A stretch of 64,000 nucleotides of DNA. Origin: Alteromonas sp. BMJM2 (GTDB lineage: Bacteria > Pseudomonadota > Gammaproteobacteria > Enterobacterales > Alteromonadaceae). A program made the position numbers and the translations under genes. Shown here in pieces: positions 18,863 through 27,092 of the stretch. The notes under the pieces were generated by a model that saw only the letters and a list, made by a program, of their open reading frames with translations, did not search any database and was not told where the DNA came from. Within the stretch, counting starts at the first letter, position 1, and each line of letters opens with the position of its first letter. The stretch is from contig NZ_JAPVOT010000001.1 of assembly GCF_027257845.1 (NCBI RefSeq), forward strand, positions 62,001 to 126,000, in the 5' to 3' direction.

Positions 18863-19318
18863 TTGACAATTAGACTAAATCAATATGTGAAGAAAAGAAC
18901 CGGCTTAGGACTAGGTGCTTCTGGCTCTTTGCAAAATATGCTTTCACGTTCCCTAGGGGCCAAATCTTTCAGCCATTTTTGGCGGTATTGGAATCCGATA
19001 TGGAGCTACTATTTATCGCGATACGTCATGCGGCCGCTATCAAAATGGGTACCGCAGTGGCTAGCCATAATGATAACTTTTTCAGTAAGTGGAGCACTTC
19101 ACGACCTAGCGGTTACCTTGCTTAAGTGGCACGCTATATTCTTTTTTACACCCTGGTTTGCAATCATGGGGGCAGCAGTTTTAGTCACAAGTAAACTGAA
19201 TTTTGAATACGCTAACTTCCCGTGGGCCATTCGTGCATTGTTCAATGTAGCGATAGTAGTCGCATGTTATTTGTTGACCACGTTGCTTGATGAAGTGTTT
19301 GTGCAGGCTTACAGCTAG
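18863..19318 (+). CDS. Very short MBOAT-like (wax-synthase type) membrane protein
   Basis: A 151-residue hydrophobic protein that resembles only the catalytic core of MBOAT O-acyltransferases of the wax-synthase-like branch. Visible family features are FSHFWRYWNPIWSYYLSRYVMRPL (the FW...W...YVxRPL region) and TFSVSGALHDL, which places the conserved histidine at His80. Typical MBOAT enzymes are 350-500 residues, so this is either a genuine minimal form or the remains of a larger gene. The start is TTG 18863, preceded by AAGAGA. It lies alone beside a decayed region. Whether it is an active transferase cannot be told from sequence. Confidence 0.6.
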   Translation: MTIRLNQYVKKRTGLGLGASGSLQNMLSRSLGAKSFSHFWRYWNPIWSYYLSRYVMRPLSKWVPQWLAIMITFSVSGALHDLAVTLLKWHAIFFFTPWFAIMGAAVLVTSKLNFEYANFPWAIRALFNVAIVVACYLLTTLLDEVFVQAYS

Positions 19319-19499
19319 CTCCACGTTTATTGAGTTTTGGACTGTGAGCTGTGTTATACAATGGAGATGAGAATAATGCGGCTAAAAAAGGTATCACCAC
19401 TGCTACTGTCCACTTTCACTATAGTAATACAGACATAATAAGAATTTTCGACGCAAGCTTTCACTTAGAACTCGTCGAAAACATGGCAGAGCGAATAAT

Positions 19500-20087
19500 A
19501 TGCCTCCACTGGCTTATGAAAAGCTAGAAGAATTCAAACGAGAGTCTGTCTAGAAAAGTCTGGTCGATTCAGAGAGGCAATTATCCGATAAAAAAAGGCA
19601 CATTGAACATTTTCAATCTAGAAATGATAGCCCCAATCTAACTTTTATTTGGAGCAATCTCTTTGGTTCGTGTGGAAAAGATAACTGGGACAGCTGTGGA
19701 ATATTTAAAGATACAAAGGGCCGACCTTATGACCACAACAAGTTAATCAAGCCTGATCAAGATAACCCCAGAGAATACCTGCTTTTTTTAACCAATGGGC
19801 TAGTGGTGCCTCGCCCCAAGACTTCCCCGAGCACCTCAGAAAAAGCAGCCACCACAATAAAGGTGTTTAATCTAAATGCTGCTCCTAAACTAGTAGGCGC
19901 TAGAAGAGAAGCATTGCGTTCTTCAGTTAACACGGCGAAAGAAATTTATGAATGGCGGGAAGGTGGCGAAATAGACGAAGATACTTTTGATGAACTTATC
20001 CAGGAAGAATTGGAAAGCCTTGAAGGGCGAGAGTTTGAAACTGCACTCAGAGATATCTTCGAATATAACTCTTTTTATGGCGAATGA
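19500..20087 (+). pseudogene. Unrecognised gene interrupted by an in-frame TAG
   Basis: From an ATG at 19500 one frame runs for 17 codons, meets TAG at 19551-19553, then stays open for a further 177 codons to 20087. The sequence after the TAG looks like real protein (FIWSNLFGSCGKDNWDSCGIF, shown here only as GSCGKDNWDSCGIF; EYLLFLTNGLVVPRPKT; an acidic tail ending EYNSFYGE), and no good start follows the TAG before a GTG at 19803. The product is not recognised. It may be one gene broken by a nonsense mutation. Alternatively only 19803-20087 (94 residues) is expressed from GTG. It lies in the decayed stretch beside the tRNA gene. Confidence 0.4.
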
Positions 20088-20162
20088 CTTGCTACACATT
20101 TGCTACATATTTCAAAAAAGAGGTTTCAAGAAAAAGAGGATCAGGCTGCAACCCTTTAAAAA

Positions 20163-20214
20163 TGGCTCACCCGATAGAATCGGAATCTATGACCTTTGCC
20201 TCCGGAGTGCAAAA
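20163..20214 (-). other. Decayed 3' half of a tRNA-Arg(CCG), probable old attachment site
   Basis: Read on the minus strand, this holds an anticodon-loop-like CTCCGGA with four of five stem pairs. A perfect 5-bp T stem (ATAGA/TCTAT) with an altered T loop follows, and then a 7-nt acceptor strand with CCA. There is no matching 5' acceptor. A half tRNA from the anticodon to CCA is what integrase crossover leaves at an att site. No integrase gene is nearby. Confidence 0.45.
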
Positions 20215-20317
20215 CTGACCAATTCATTGTGAAATCGCGAGTTTGCTACAAATTTGCTATAAAAAAACAAAATAACAAAGAATGTTGGTGGTTACTTACG
20301 TGGAGTGCGAAGAAAAA

Positions 20318-20394
20318 TGGTGGCCCAACCCTGACTTGAACAGGGGACCTGCCGATTATGAGTCGGATGCTCTAACCAACTGAGCTATTGGGCC
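20318..20394 (-). tRNA. tRNA-Ile2 (anticodon CAU, lysidine-type)
   Basis: A full 77-nt cloverleaf on the minus strand: acceptor GGCCCAA pairs with TTGGGCC, the D arm has AGCTCAGTTGGTTAGAGC, the anticodon arm is CCGACTCATAATCGG, the T arm contains GTTCAAGTC, and CCA is encoded. The anticodon reads CAU. The GGCCC acceptor and the ACTCATAATC anticodon loop match the minor isoleucine tRNA (ileX type), whose C34 is converted to lysidine, rather than a methionine tRNA. Confidence 0.92.
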
Positions 20395-20654
20395 ATTTTG
20401 AATTTTATATTGCGCTGCGTTAACTATGTGATTTAAAACTATGTTTGAAAGCAACATGTGCTTCACATATTTAAGCGACCGCAAGTATAAGCAGTTTTAT
20501 TTGGCTTGTCACGCCTTGGCAATAGCTTTATGAATTGTTTGCTTTATTTTTGTTCACATTAGCGCAAGATGTGGTGAAAAGCTTTGATGATGGGCGTAGC
20601 TTTCTCTACTCCTACTAAGTTTCTTGACTCGCTATAGCCAAAAGCAGCACTATT
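20395..20654. other. Intergenic, tRNA promoter side
   Basis: 260 bp without a convincing frame. It should hold the tRNA-Ile2 promoter reading leftward; no clear -35/-10 was fixed. Confidence 0.4.
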
Positions 20655-20745
20655 AGGGCTGTTTGTGTTAGCTCAAGTCTGTTTTCGATTGGCTCAAGGC
20701 TGTTTGCGATTAGCCCAAGGCTGTTTGCGATTAGCCCAAGGCTGC
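20655..20745. repeat. 21-bp tandem repeat upstream of the MbnP-like gene
   Basis: Full units start at 20671, 20692 and 20713, with partial copies before (20655) and after (20734). The second and third units differ by one base. The array could be read in frame with the gene but lies before its signal peptide, so it is taken as non-coding. Confidence 0.85.
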
Positions 20746-20850
20746 AAACAATTGCTTGGGTTAATTTACTACGCTTTTATTAAACTTTACTTCCTTATTG
20801 CTTGTCTATTAGATGTCTCATCTCTTTTTTTACAGGATAAACGCCCCGTT

Positions 20851-21660
20851 ATGAACATGCATTCTCGTTCTGCTTCTTTGTTAGCACTATTGTTTACTGC
20901 CACCTTGTCATTGAGTGGTTGTGATATGGGGAGCTTTGGCAGCAGAGAAGCTGGTGAAATACCGTTTAAACTAGTGGGCGTTGAAACTGATGCCTGTCCC
21001 GTCATTGTGCGCGCCGGAAACGACAGATGGAATATCGACTACTTTGGATTCTATTTGAGTAAGCCAGAGGTGCGGGTTGACGGAAAATGGCAGCGAGTGA
21101 AATTTAGGCAAACACAATGGCAAACGCCTTCAACTGCACTGTTAAAGTTTCATACCATGTGCAGCAACCCAAGCGATGCGAACAATAAGATTGTATTAGA
21201 CGTTTCTGAAGAGCTATTGAAGCTGTCAACCAACTTGCGTTTCACTATGGGGCTGCCTTTAGAGCAAAATCACGCCGACATTAGTAAACAGATGTCGCCG
21301 ATTAATGATAAGTCTATGTTTGCAAACCAACTAGACGGGCATATGTTTTTACGGTTAGACGTATCAAAAACTGGCGACCCTTCATCTACATGGTCTTATC
21401 ATTTGGGTAATGCAGGGTGTGAAGATACAGGTATTGATGAGGTGAAAGTTGAGGCGTGTGAATTCACTAACCGTGTTGAGTTCATTCTTCCTATGACACA
21501 GCTAGATACCGACCTAGACATTGATATTTCAGTGTCTAATATATTTGCTCAGTTAGATATAAATGAGGTGGACGACTGCAAGTTTGCGTCATCCGAAATT
21601 GCCCCATGCAAGAAGCTGATCAACAACTTGGTGTACCGCCCTTGGATAAAGTGGCACTAA
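20851..21660 (+). CDS. MbnP-family copper-binding-type lipoprotein (no MbnH partner)
   Basis: A 269-residue protein matching the MbnP (AZL_007920/MXAN_0976) family, whose members bind copper and are usually paired with a diheme MbnH enzyme. Family features seen are the first Cys in TDACPVIV, the WNIDYFGFYLSKPEVRV strand, LLKFHTMC, FTMGLPLEQNHADI, MFLRLDV and HLGNAGCED, then further cysteines near the C-terminus. The start is ATG 20851, giving a lipoprotein signal with lipobox LSGC; a second ATG lies two codons on. A frame reaching back to 20665 would translate a DNA repeat and is rejected. No diheme peroxidase gene is in this window. Confidence 0.8.
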   Translation: MNMHSRSASLLALLFTATLSLSGCDMGSFGSREAGEIPFKLVGVETDACPVIVRAGNDRWNIDYFGFYLSKPEVRVDGKWQRVKFRQTQWQTPSTALLKFHTMCSNPSDANNKIVLDVSEELLKLSTNLRFTMGLPLEQNHADISKQMSPINDKSMFANQLDGHMFLRLDVSKTGDPSSTWSYHLGNAGCEDTGIDEVKVEACEFTNRVEFILPMTQLDTDLDIDISVSNIFAQLDINEVDDCKFASSEIAPCKKLINNLVYRPWIKWH

Positions 21661-21884
21661 ATTAGCGCAATAAATACAGAAAAGAGGCAGTAGTTGCAGC
21701 GATCGTAGGCAAAAGGCGACAAAAAGTCGTATTTATTTGCCTGCTTTATTCGTTTTATGTTTATACTTTAGTCAAAGCAATAGCTTACTGCGTATGTGCT
21801 ATGCATATATTTAATGGTAAGCTTATACAATAATATTAACATTGCATTGCCTTATACAGCAGGTACGCTGTCGCGGAGATAAAA

Positions 21885-22214
21885 ATGACAGAAAGAGCCT
21901 TTATTACAAGTGGCCGTAACACCATTATTCACAAAATTCGAAAGCTAGATTTATTGGTCATTAACGGAGATGAACACCCGCCTGTTATTGTTACCTACAA
22001 AGGTATAAAGCAATACGAAGGGAAAGTGCCAGAGAACAAGCGCGATGCCAAAATGATGGATATGGAGCTGGTCGACGTGACCACAAGTGACGTGTTTGGC
22101 GATGAAAAAACATTGGTGTTCATCCAAACCCTTAACGGGAAAGAGTACAAAATAGACTACTCGAAAATTGGCACCAGCATGTTTATTAAAATTCATCAAG
22201 ACAGCTTCTTCTAG
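21885..22214 (+). CDS. Conserved-looking small cytoplasmic protein, unknown function
   Basis: A 109-residue soluble protein, not recognised. It starts at an ATG preceded by GGAG with good spacing, lacks a signal or membrane segment, and has alternating strand-like segments (HPPVIVTYKGIKQYEGKV, KTLVFIQTLNGKEYKI). This suggests a small beta-rich domain. It is followed by a clear hairpin terminator, so it is a single-gene unit between the MbnP-like gene and the LrgAB pair. Codon use looks native, so it is probably real. Confidence 0.7.
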   Translation: MTERAFITSGRNTIIHKIRKLDLLVINGDEHPPVIVTYKGIKQYEGKVPENKRDAKMMDMELVDVTTSDVFGDEKTLVFIQTLNGKEYKIDYSKIGTSMFIKIHQDSFF

Positions 22215-22250
22215 GCCGATAGTGAGTTTTAGCAAGTATTGATTTTAAAA

Positions 22251-22280
22251 GTAAGGGCTAGTTTCTAGCCCTTACTTGTT
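22251..22280 (+). terminator. Intrinsic terminator
   Basis: A perfect 11-bp stem (22251-22261 with 22265-22275), a TTT loop and a short interrupted T tract lie 36 bp after the 109-residue gene. Confidence 0.75.
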
Positions 22281-22418
22281 TCTGACGCCTCACTTTGCAG
22301 CATTTCATCATTAACTAAAGCGTTGTGATCATTTATTAGTAAGACCTTTGTCGCGCTTTTCAGCATGCGAGTATAAGAATACACTTGGTAATCAATATCA
22401 AAGAGACGAAAGGCGAAA

Positions 22419-22781
22419 ATGCTTCAGCTTAAAAATACGTTCATTGGCGCTTTTACTATTTTACTCGCCTATTACGGCGGGGTATATCTTTCAGCTTCCC
22501 TCGGCCTGCCCATTCCCGGCCCGCTACTAGGGTTAGTATTATTGCTCTCTTTGCTCTTTGCCTTTCCTAGTATTGAAAAGCACACCACATTGATGGCGCA
22601 GCCCCTACTCAAGCACATGTCTGTACTTTTTGTTCCTGCGGTATTGGGAGTCAGTGTTTATTGGAGCGATATTGAAGCCAATGCGGTGGCGCTGGTTCTA
22701 GCGATTGGGGGCACCACAATATTAAGCTTGGGGTTAACGGCGTGGGTTGCGAGTAAATTAATGAAGAAGAAGTCGGTGTAG
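22419..22781 (+). CDS. CidA/LrgA-family membrane protein
   Basis: A 120-residue holin-like protein with four hydrophobic helices. The family motif ASLGLPIPGPLLGLVLLLSLL is seen near residues 28-48 (cited in part: GLPIPGPLLGLVLL). CidA/LrgA proteins pair with CidB/LrgB in membrane permeability, murein hydrolase control and, in some bacteria, export of small metabolites such as pyruvate. The ribosome site GAAAGGCG lies just before the ATG. The partner gene starts 5 bp after the stop, so the two form an operon. Confidence 0.9.
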   Translation: MLQLKNTFIGAFTILLAYYGGVYLSASLGLPIPGPLLGLVLLLSLLFAFPSIEKHTTLMAQPLLKHMSVLFVPAVLGVSVYWSDIEANAVALVLAIGGTTILSLGLTAWVASKLMKKKSV

Positions 22782-22785
22782 GGCC

Positions 22786-23496
22786 ATGATAGATGCGTTC
22801 CTCAATACCTTTACCGTAAATGGCCTTGTATGGTTATTTGTTACTCTGTGTTGTTACGCCATTAGCGTAAAAGTGAACTTGTTTTATAAAGGGCACCCTT
22901 TATCACACCCACTGGTATTAACGGTATCGCTGGTTGGGTTAGCGCTTCTACTCAGTAATGTAAGTGTACCGCAGTATCAACAATCCGCATCGTTATTACA
23001 CTGGTTATTGGGGCCTGTCACCGTTGCCTTAGCGCTGCCTATTTTTAAGCAGTGGCAAAAATTAAAGCATTACGGCTGGCGACTATTTGTCAGTATTGCG
23101 GTAGGCGGCGTACTGGCTCCACTATTGGCTTGGTTTACGTTGTATACGCTTGGCTCGCCTATTTCGCTGCAGCTCACCATATTGGCTAAATCAATAACTA
23201 CGCCGCTGGCCATGGAAGCCACAGCTCAAATTGGTGGCATACCCGCGCTAGCGGCCGTTTTTGTTATCACTACCGGTATTGTGGGTGCTGTGGTGTCAAA
23301 TACGGTTTTTTTATTGTGTCGCGTAACAAGCCCAGAAGCTCAGGGCATCGCCCTAGGTACAGTGGCTCATGCAGTAGGCACAGCCAAAGCTATTCACATG
23401 GGCGAGGAGGTAACCGCAATGGCAACGCTTGGGCTTTGCATTAACGGCCTGCTTACCGCATTTATTTTACCCCTCCTGTTCAGCATGGTGTTATAA
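22786..23496 (+). CDS. LrgB/CidB-family membrane protein
   Basis: A 236-residue polytopic protein of the LrgB family, the partner of the preceding CidA/LrgA-like gene. Diagnostic segments are KGHPLSHPLVLTV near residue 34, the LLGPVTVALALPIF helix, the AKSITTPLAMEATAQIGGIPALAA region and the C-terminal ALGTVAHAVGTAKA. The ribosome site falls within the last codons of the upstream gene, which indicates tight co-expression. The physiological cargo or trigger is not shown by context. Confidence 0.92.
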   Translation: MIDAFLNTFTVNGLVWLFVTLCCYAISVKVNLFYKGHPLSHPLVLTVSLVGLALLLSNVSVPQYQQSASLLHWLLGPVTVALALPIFKQWQKLKHYGWRLFVSIAVGGVLAPLLAWFTLYTLGSPISLQLTILAKSITTPLAMEATAQIGGIPALAAVFVITTGIVGAVVSNTVFLLCRVTSPEAQGIALGTVAHAVGTAKAIHMGEEVTAMATLGLCINGLLTAFILPLLFSMVL

Positions 23497-23698
23497 ACCT
23501 ACAGCGGCATTAATTTAGCGCGACCGTTGGCAATATTCCCCAAAAGTGCTATTTCTTAGTAATGTATTTCATATCATTATACGCGTTAGCAAAAGTGCGT
23601 TTCAGTTTGCTGCTATTTTGCCGATATCGTTACATAAGGTAATAATTAACAATGTCGGTGAAAACTGGTTTCTAAAAATTAGGTGGTATAAAAACTTA

Positions 23699-24694
23699 AT
23701 GTTTTCCGTACTCGTTTGTGATGACTCATTAGTTGCACGAAAGCAAGTGGCTAAGTGCCTCCCCCAAGATTGGGAAGTAGCTGTTCACTTTGCTAAGAAT
23801 GGTGAAGAGGGGCTAGCTTCTCTTATCGCCGGTAAAGGCGACTTACTGCTACTCGACTTAAATATGCCCGTGCTGGATGGGTACGGCACTCTAGAAGCTA
23901 TTCAAAAGCAGGGCCTTAAAACTAAGGTTATCGTGGTGTCTGGCGATATTCAGCCCGAAGCTCGAGACCGAGTACTCTCACTGGGTGCATTAGATTTTAT
24001 CCGTAAGCCCGTTGATCCTCAGACGCTGGCCGAGGTGCTAGACAGACACAATATTCGCCATGCCGACCAAGAGGAAGTGCACGAGGTTACTCCCCTTGAC
24101 CCTGACATTCGCGATTGCTACCAAGAAATTACCAATATAGCCATGGGCCAAGCGGGCGACCACCTAGCCAGAACCATGAACGTATTTGTTGAATTACCCA
24201 TTCCCAACGTCAATCTCATTGAAGTGTCTGAACTTCATATGATGCTGTCAGATATAGAAAGTCATGAAGAAGTCACCGCGGTTTGCCAAGGCTTTTTAGG
24301 GCCAGGTATTAGCGGCGAGGCACTGTGTATTTTAAGTGATTCGAGCTTCGACGACGTGGCCAAAATATTAAATGTAGAAGGTGAGGTAGACGACCAGCTT
24401 CAATTAGAGCTATTGATGGACGCTGCCAGTATTCTAATTGGCACCTGCCTCAGCGGACTGGCAAATCAGATGGATGTTAATTTCAGCCAAGGGCATCCTA
24501 TTGTACTTGGTCAACATCGCGCGATTACCGAAATCATCAGTATGAACCAAATTAAGTGGAAGCGAACGCTTGCCATTGAATTAAGCTATGGCCTTGAGGG
24601 CTACAACGTTCAATGCGATCTCATTTTGCTGTTCACTGAGGAGTCGATGAAAATGATGAATTCAAAACTCGCCCATCTACTGGAGGACTTTTAA
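23699..24694 (+). CDS. Response regulator fused to a CheC-like phosphatase domain
   Basis: A 331-residue two-domain protein. Residues 1-120 are a receiver with acidic pair Asp8/Asp9, phospho-acceptor Asp53 (LLLLDLNMP) and the RKP lysine near 105. The C-terminal part is CheC/CheX-like: DCYQEITNIAMGQAGDHLA carries the conserved Glu and Asn of an active phosphatase centre, while the second copy (LLMDAASILIGTCLSGLA) lacks them. The start is ATG 23699 with AGGTGG upstream; the longer frame is rejected. Its stop overlaps the start of the PAS gene as TAATG. It probably dephosphorylates itself or a partner in a signalling or chemotaxis-like circuit. Confidence 0.88.
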   Translation: MFSVLVCDDSLVARKQVAKCLPQDWEVAVHFAKNGEEGLASLIAGKGDLLLLDLNMPVLDGYGTLEAIQKQGLKTKVIVVSGDIQPEARDRVLSLGALDFIRKPVDPQTLAEVLDRHNIRHADQEEVHEVTPLDPDIRDCYQEITNIAMGQAGDHLARTMNVFVELPIPNVNLIEVSELHMMLSDIESHEEVTAVCQGFLGPGISGEALCILSDSSFDDVAKILNVEGEVDDQLQLELLMDAASILIGTCLSGLANQMDVNFSQGHPIVLGQHRAITEIISMNQIKWKRTLAIELSYGLEGYNVQCDLILLFTEESMKMMNSKLAHLLEDF

Positions 24695-25182
24695 TGAATC
24701 AGAATCTCGACGATTTATTAGAGTTCCATTGGATGATGGATATGCTGCAAACCGTTGATGTAGGTATTGTGGTGTTAGATAAAAGTTTTTCTGTGCAGGT
24801 GTGGAACGGCTTTATGGAAAGCCACAGCGCAATGCTACCTAGCGAAGTAAGAGACAAATCGCTATTTGAGCTATTTCCTGCCATCAAAAAAGACTGGTTT
24901 ATGAAAAAAGCCAAGCCAGTGTTTGAATTAAAAACCCGTGCATTTATGACATGGGAGCAACGCCCTTATTTGTTTAAGTTTCCCAACTATCGGCCGATTA
25001 CAGGTAGTGAGCCATACATGTATCAAAACATCACGCTTTCACCGTTGACCTCGGCAACGGGTAAGGTTGATTACATCAGTATGATGATTTATGACATGAC
25101 TGATGTGGCAGTAGGGAAAAAGCAATTAGAATCGTTGCAGGTATCGGTGTCAGAGGCGCAGGAGTCGAAAAGAGTACTCTAG
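24694..25182 (+). CDS. Stand-alone PAS-domain protein
   Basis: A 162-residue protein consisting of one PAS fold: VDVGIVVLDKSFSVQVWNGFMESHSAM is typical of the PAS core (cited in part: GIVVLDKSFSVQVWN), followed by the PYMYQNITLSPL strands and a short C-terminal helix. There is no kinase, GGDEF or HAMP part, so it must act through a partner. The start overlaps the upstream regulator stop by one base, so the pair is translationally coupled. It is likely a sensor or adaptor for that response regulator; the ligand is unknown. Confidence 0.85.
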   Translation: MNQNLDDLLEFHWMMDMLQTVDVGIVVLDKSFSVQVWNGFMESHSAMLPSEVRDKSLFELFPAIKKDWFMKKAKPVFELKTRAFMTWEQRPYLFKFPNYRPITGSEPYMYQNITLSPLTSATGKVDYISMMIYDMTDVAVGKKQLESLQVSVSEAQESKRVL

Positions 25183-25285
25183 CGTTAACGCAACTGCATC
25201 GCCTCATTCCTTACTCCCTCAGTAATTTAAAACATACTGTTTTTTAAAAGCGCGGCAAATAGGTTGTCGTGCTATTGGAGCTTAT

Positions 25286-27088
25286 ATGCAAGTAACGCCT
25301 TTTATTCTTTCTCCTCGCTTTTTTACTGCTACGGCACGATTTTTTGTTGTGTGTTGTGGTGTCTTTATTTTAGGCGCGTGTGGCGGAGGCGGCTCCGATT
25401 CCAACAGCAGTCCAGGCAACAGCGCTCTGGCGGTAAATGCAGGACCAGACGCCACTGTTACCGAAGGGGTTACTTATACATTAAGCGGCAGTGTAACCGG
25501 CGGAGACGGTACCTACACCTATAGTTGGACTGCGTCGCCTTCCCTTGATATTACCCATGACGATACATCCACGTCTTCAGCGAGCTTTGTCGCTCCATCG
25601 GTAAATGAAAGCACCAGCTATACCATTACGTTAGCGGTGAATGACGCAAGCGGTAATTCAACCAGCGATGCCACTATCATCACAGTTGCGCCTGTTAATA
25701 TCGACCCCGTGGCTGATATTTCGGTTCCACAGTGGAGTGGTTTGCCAGCCAATAATTTTCCAGGCGGTGTGAATATCGTACTAGACGGTTCTGGCAGCAG
25801 CGATGCTGATGCGCCAGTAAATACAAACGCTATAGCCAGCTATACGTGGTCGCAAACCAGCGGAACCAATGTCATCACGGGTGTGGAAACCAATTTATCT
25901 ACGTTGAGTATCACAACGCCTATTGCAAACGATCCACAGACCCTCGAATTTCAGCTAGAAGTGGTTGATAGCGAAGGGGCGAGCGACACCGCTTTAGTGA
26001 GTTTGTCTATTCAATCTGAAACTGAAACGTTACCAGAAGCTAACGCCGGCTTTTCGCAAGGCGTATTTAGTGGTGAAGTTATTGTGTTGAATGGACAAGC
26101 GAGTACCAGTATTCCGGCGGCAGAGCCGCTTCAATATTCTTGGGAGCGCAGCAGTATTGCAAATTCTTCTTTGTCTGTTGCGACTGGCTCAAACCTTAAC
26201 AATAGCGACCCAACAAGCACATCGGTAAGCATAAAAGCCGTTGACGATAGCGATGCGCTATCTACCTTCGCTATTGCCCCTGCGGTATCGTCTGCCACAG
26301 TAGTGACGTATACGCTTACCGTAACCGATGCCAATAGCAACAGTGTTGAAGATTCTATTTCGGTGCGTATTCAACCCATGCCAACAGCGTTGGTGAACGA
26401 CACAGGTTTTCTACAACAGGCTACAAATAACGCGTTAACTCAAGCACAACAAAACGATTTCCCTGGCCAAGACGGTCAGCGCGGCTCTGATATTATTGAG
26501 CAAAACGGGTTAATAGAAAAAGCAGGCAGAGGAAAAGCCGGTTTTGATTTTACCCGCTTAAACGCAAACGGCGATGAGCAAGACGCTGATGCCCAGACAT
26601 GGTCTTGCGTTCGCGATAACGTAACCGGCTTAGTATGGGAAGTGAAAACCGATGACGGTTCGGTGCGCGACGTAAACTTTACCTACTCTTGGTATAGCGA
26701 AGAAGTTAACGGCGGTTTTGAAGGCGACCAAGTGGGCATGGCCGCAACATGCCTGCTCACTAACTGTAATACTTCGGCTTATGTGGCCGAGGTTAACTCA
26801 CAAGGTTTGTGCGGCTTTTTCGATTGGCGTATGCCCACACACAAAGAGCTCTTTTCTCTCATGCACCTCGGTGACGTTAGCGGGGCGGCGATAGATGAAG
26901 ATTACTTCCCTAACACGGGGGCAGTATCGAGCACGCCTCTTTGGTATTGGTCGTCGGTGCCAAGCGCAGACGGTGTAAACAGCGATGATGCTCAAAATTC
27001 ATGGGCGTTAGATTTTGACTCGGGTGTTGATAACTTTCTCAATAAGTCTACGGCAGTAAGAGTGCGTTTAGTGAGAGCAGGGAGATAA
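25286..27088 (+). CDS. Lipoprotein with PKD-like repeats and a C-terminal Lcl/DUF1566 domain
   Basis: A 600-residue surface or periplasmic lipoprotein (lipobox LGAC followed by a Gly/Ser/Asn-rich tether). Residues about 45-365 form three Ig/PKD-like beta-sandwich repeats, recognised by AGPDATVTEG and YTLTVTDANSNS type strands. The C-terminal part (about 430-600) is an Lcl/DUF1566 domain: DNVTGLVWEVKT, FDWRMPTHKELFSL and TPLWYWSSVPSAD end in a VRVRLVRAGR strand. It may mediate binding to surfaces or glycans. GGAG lies 5 nt before the ATG. The next gene, with the same C-terminal domain, begins 4 bp later. Confidence 0.85.
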   Translation: MQVTPFILSPRFFTATARFFVVCCGVFILGACGGGGSDSNSSPGNSALAVNAGPDATVTEGVTYTLSGSVTGGDGTYTYSWTASPSLDITHDDTSTSSASFVAPSVNESTSYTITLAVNDASGNSTSDATIITVAPVNIDPVADISVPQWSGLPANNFPGGVNIVLDGSGSSDADAPVNTNAIASYTWSQTSGTNVITGVETNLSTLSITTPIANDPQTLEFQLEVVDSEGASDTALVSLSIQSETETLPEANAGFSQGVFSGEVIVLNGQASTSIPAAEPLQYSWERSSIANSSLSVATGSNLNNSDPTSTSVSIKAVDDSDALSTFAIAPAVSSATVVTYTLTVTDANSNSVEDSISVRIQPMPTALVNDTGFLQQATNNALTQAQQNDFPGQDGQRGSDIIEQNGLIEKAGRGKAGFDFTRLNANGDEQDADAQTWSCVRDNVTGLVWEVKTDDGSVRDVNFTYSWYSEEVNGGFEGDQVGMAATCLLTNCNTSAYVAEVNSQGLCGFFDWRMPTHKELFSLMHLGDVSGAAIDEDYFPNTGAVSSTPLWYWSSVPSADGVNSDDAQNSWALDFDSGVDNFLNKSTAVRVRLVRAGR

Positions 27089-27092
27089 CGTT

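Noticed and set aside
20318..20394. tRNA-Met call for the CAU tRNA
   Set aside because: The acceptor stem and anticodon-loop context match the lysidine-type tRNA-Ile2 rather than initiator or elongator Met tRNA.
20655..20745. Possible CRISPR array
   Set aside because: The units are directly adjacent with no unique spacers and no cas genes are present.
20665..20850. N-terminal extension of the MbnP-like gene made of LAQGC repeats
   Set aside because: It is the in-frame reading of a 21-bp DNA repeat and precedes a full lipoprotein signal, so ATG 20851 is the likely start.
25264..25524. 86-codon Arg/Tyr-rich frame
   Set aside because: Frame shadow of the PKD lipoprotein start.
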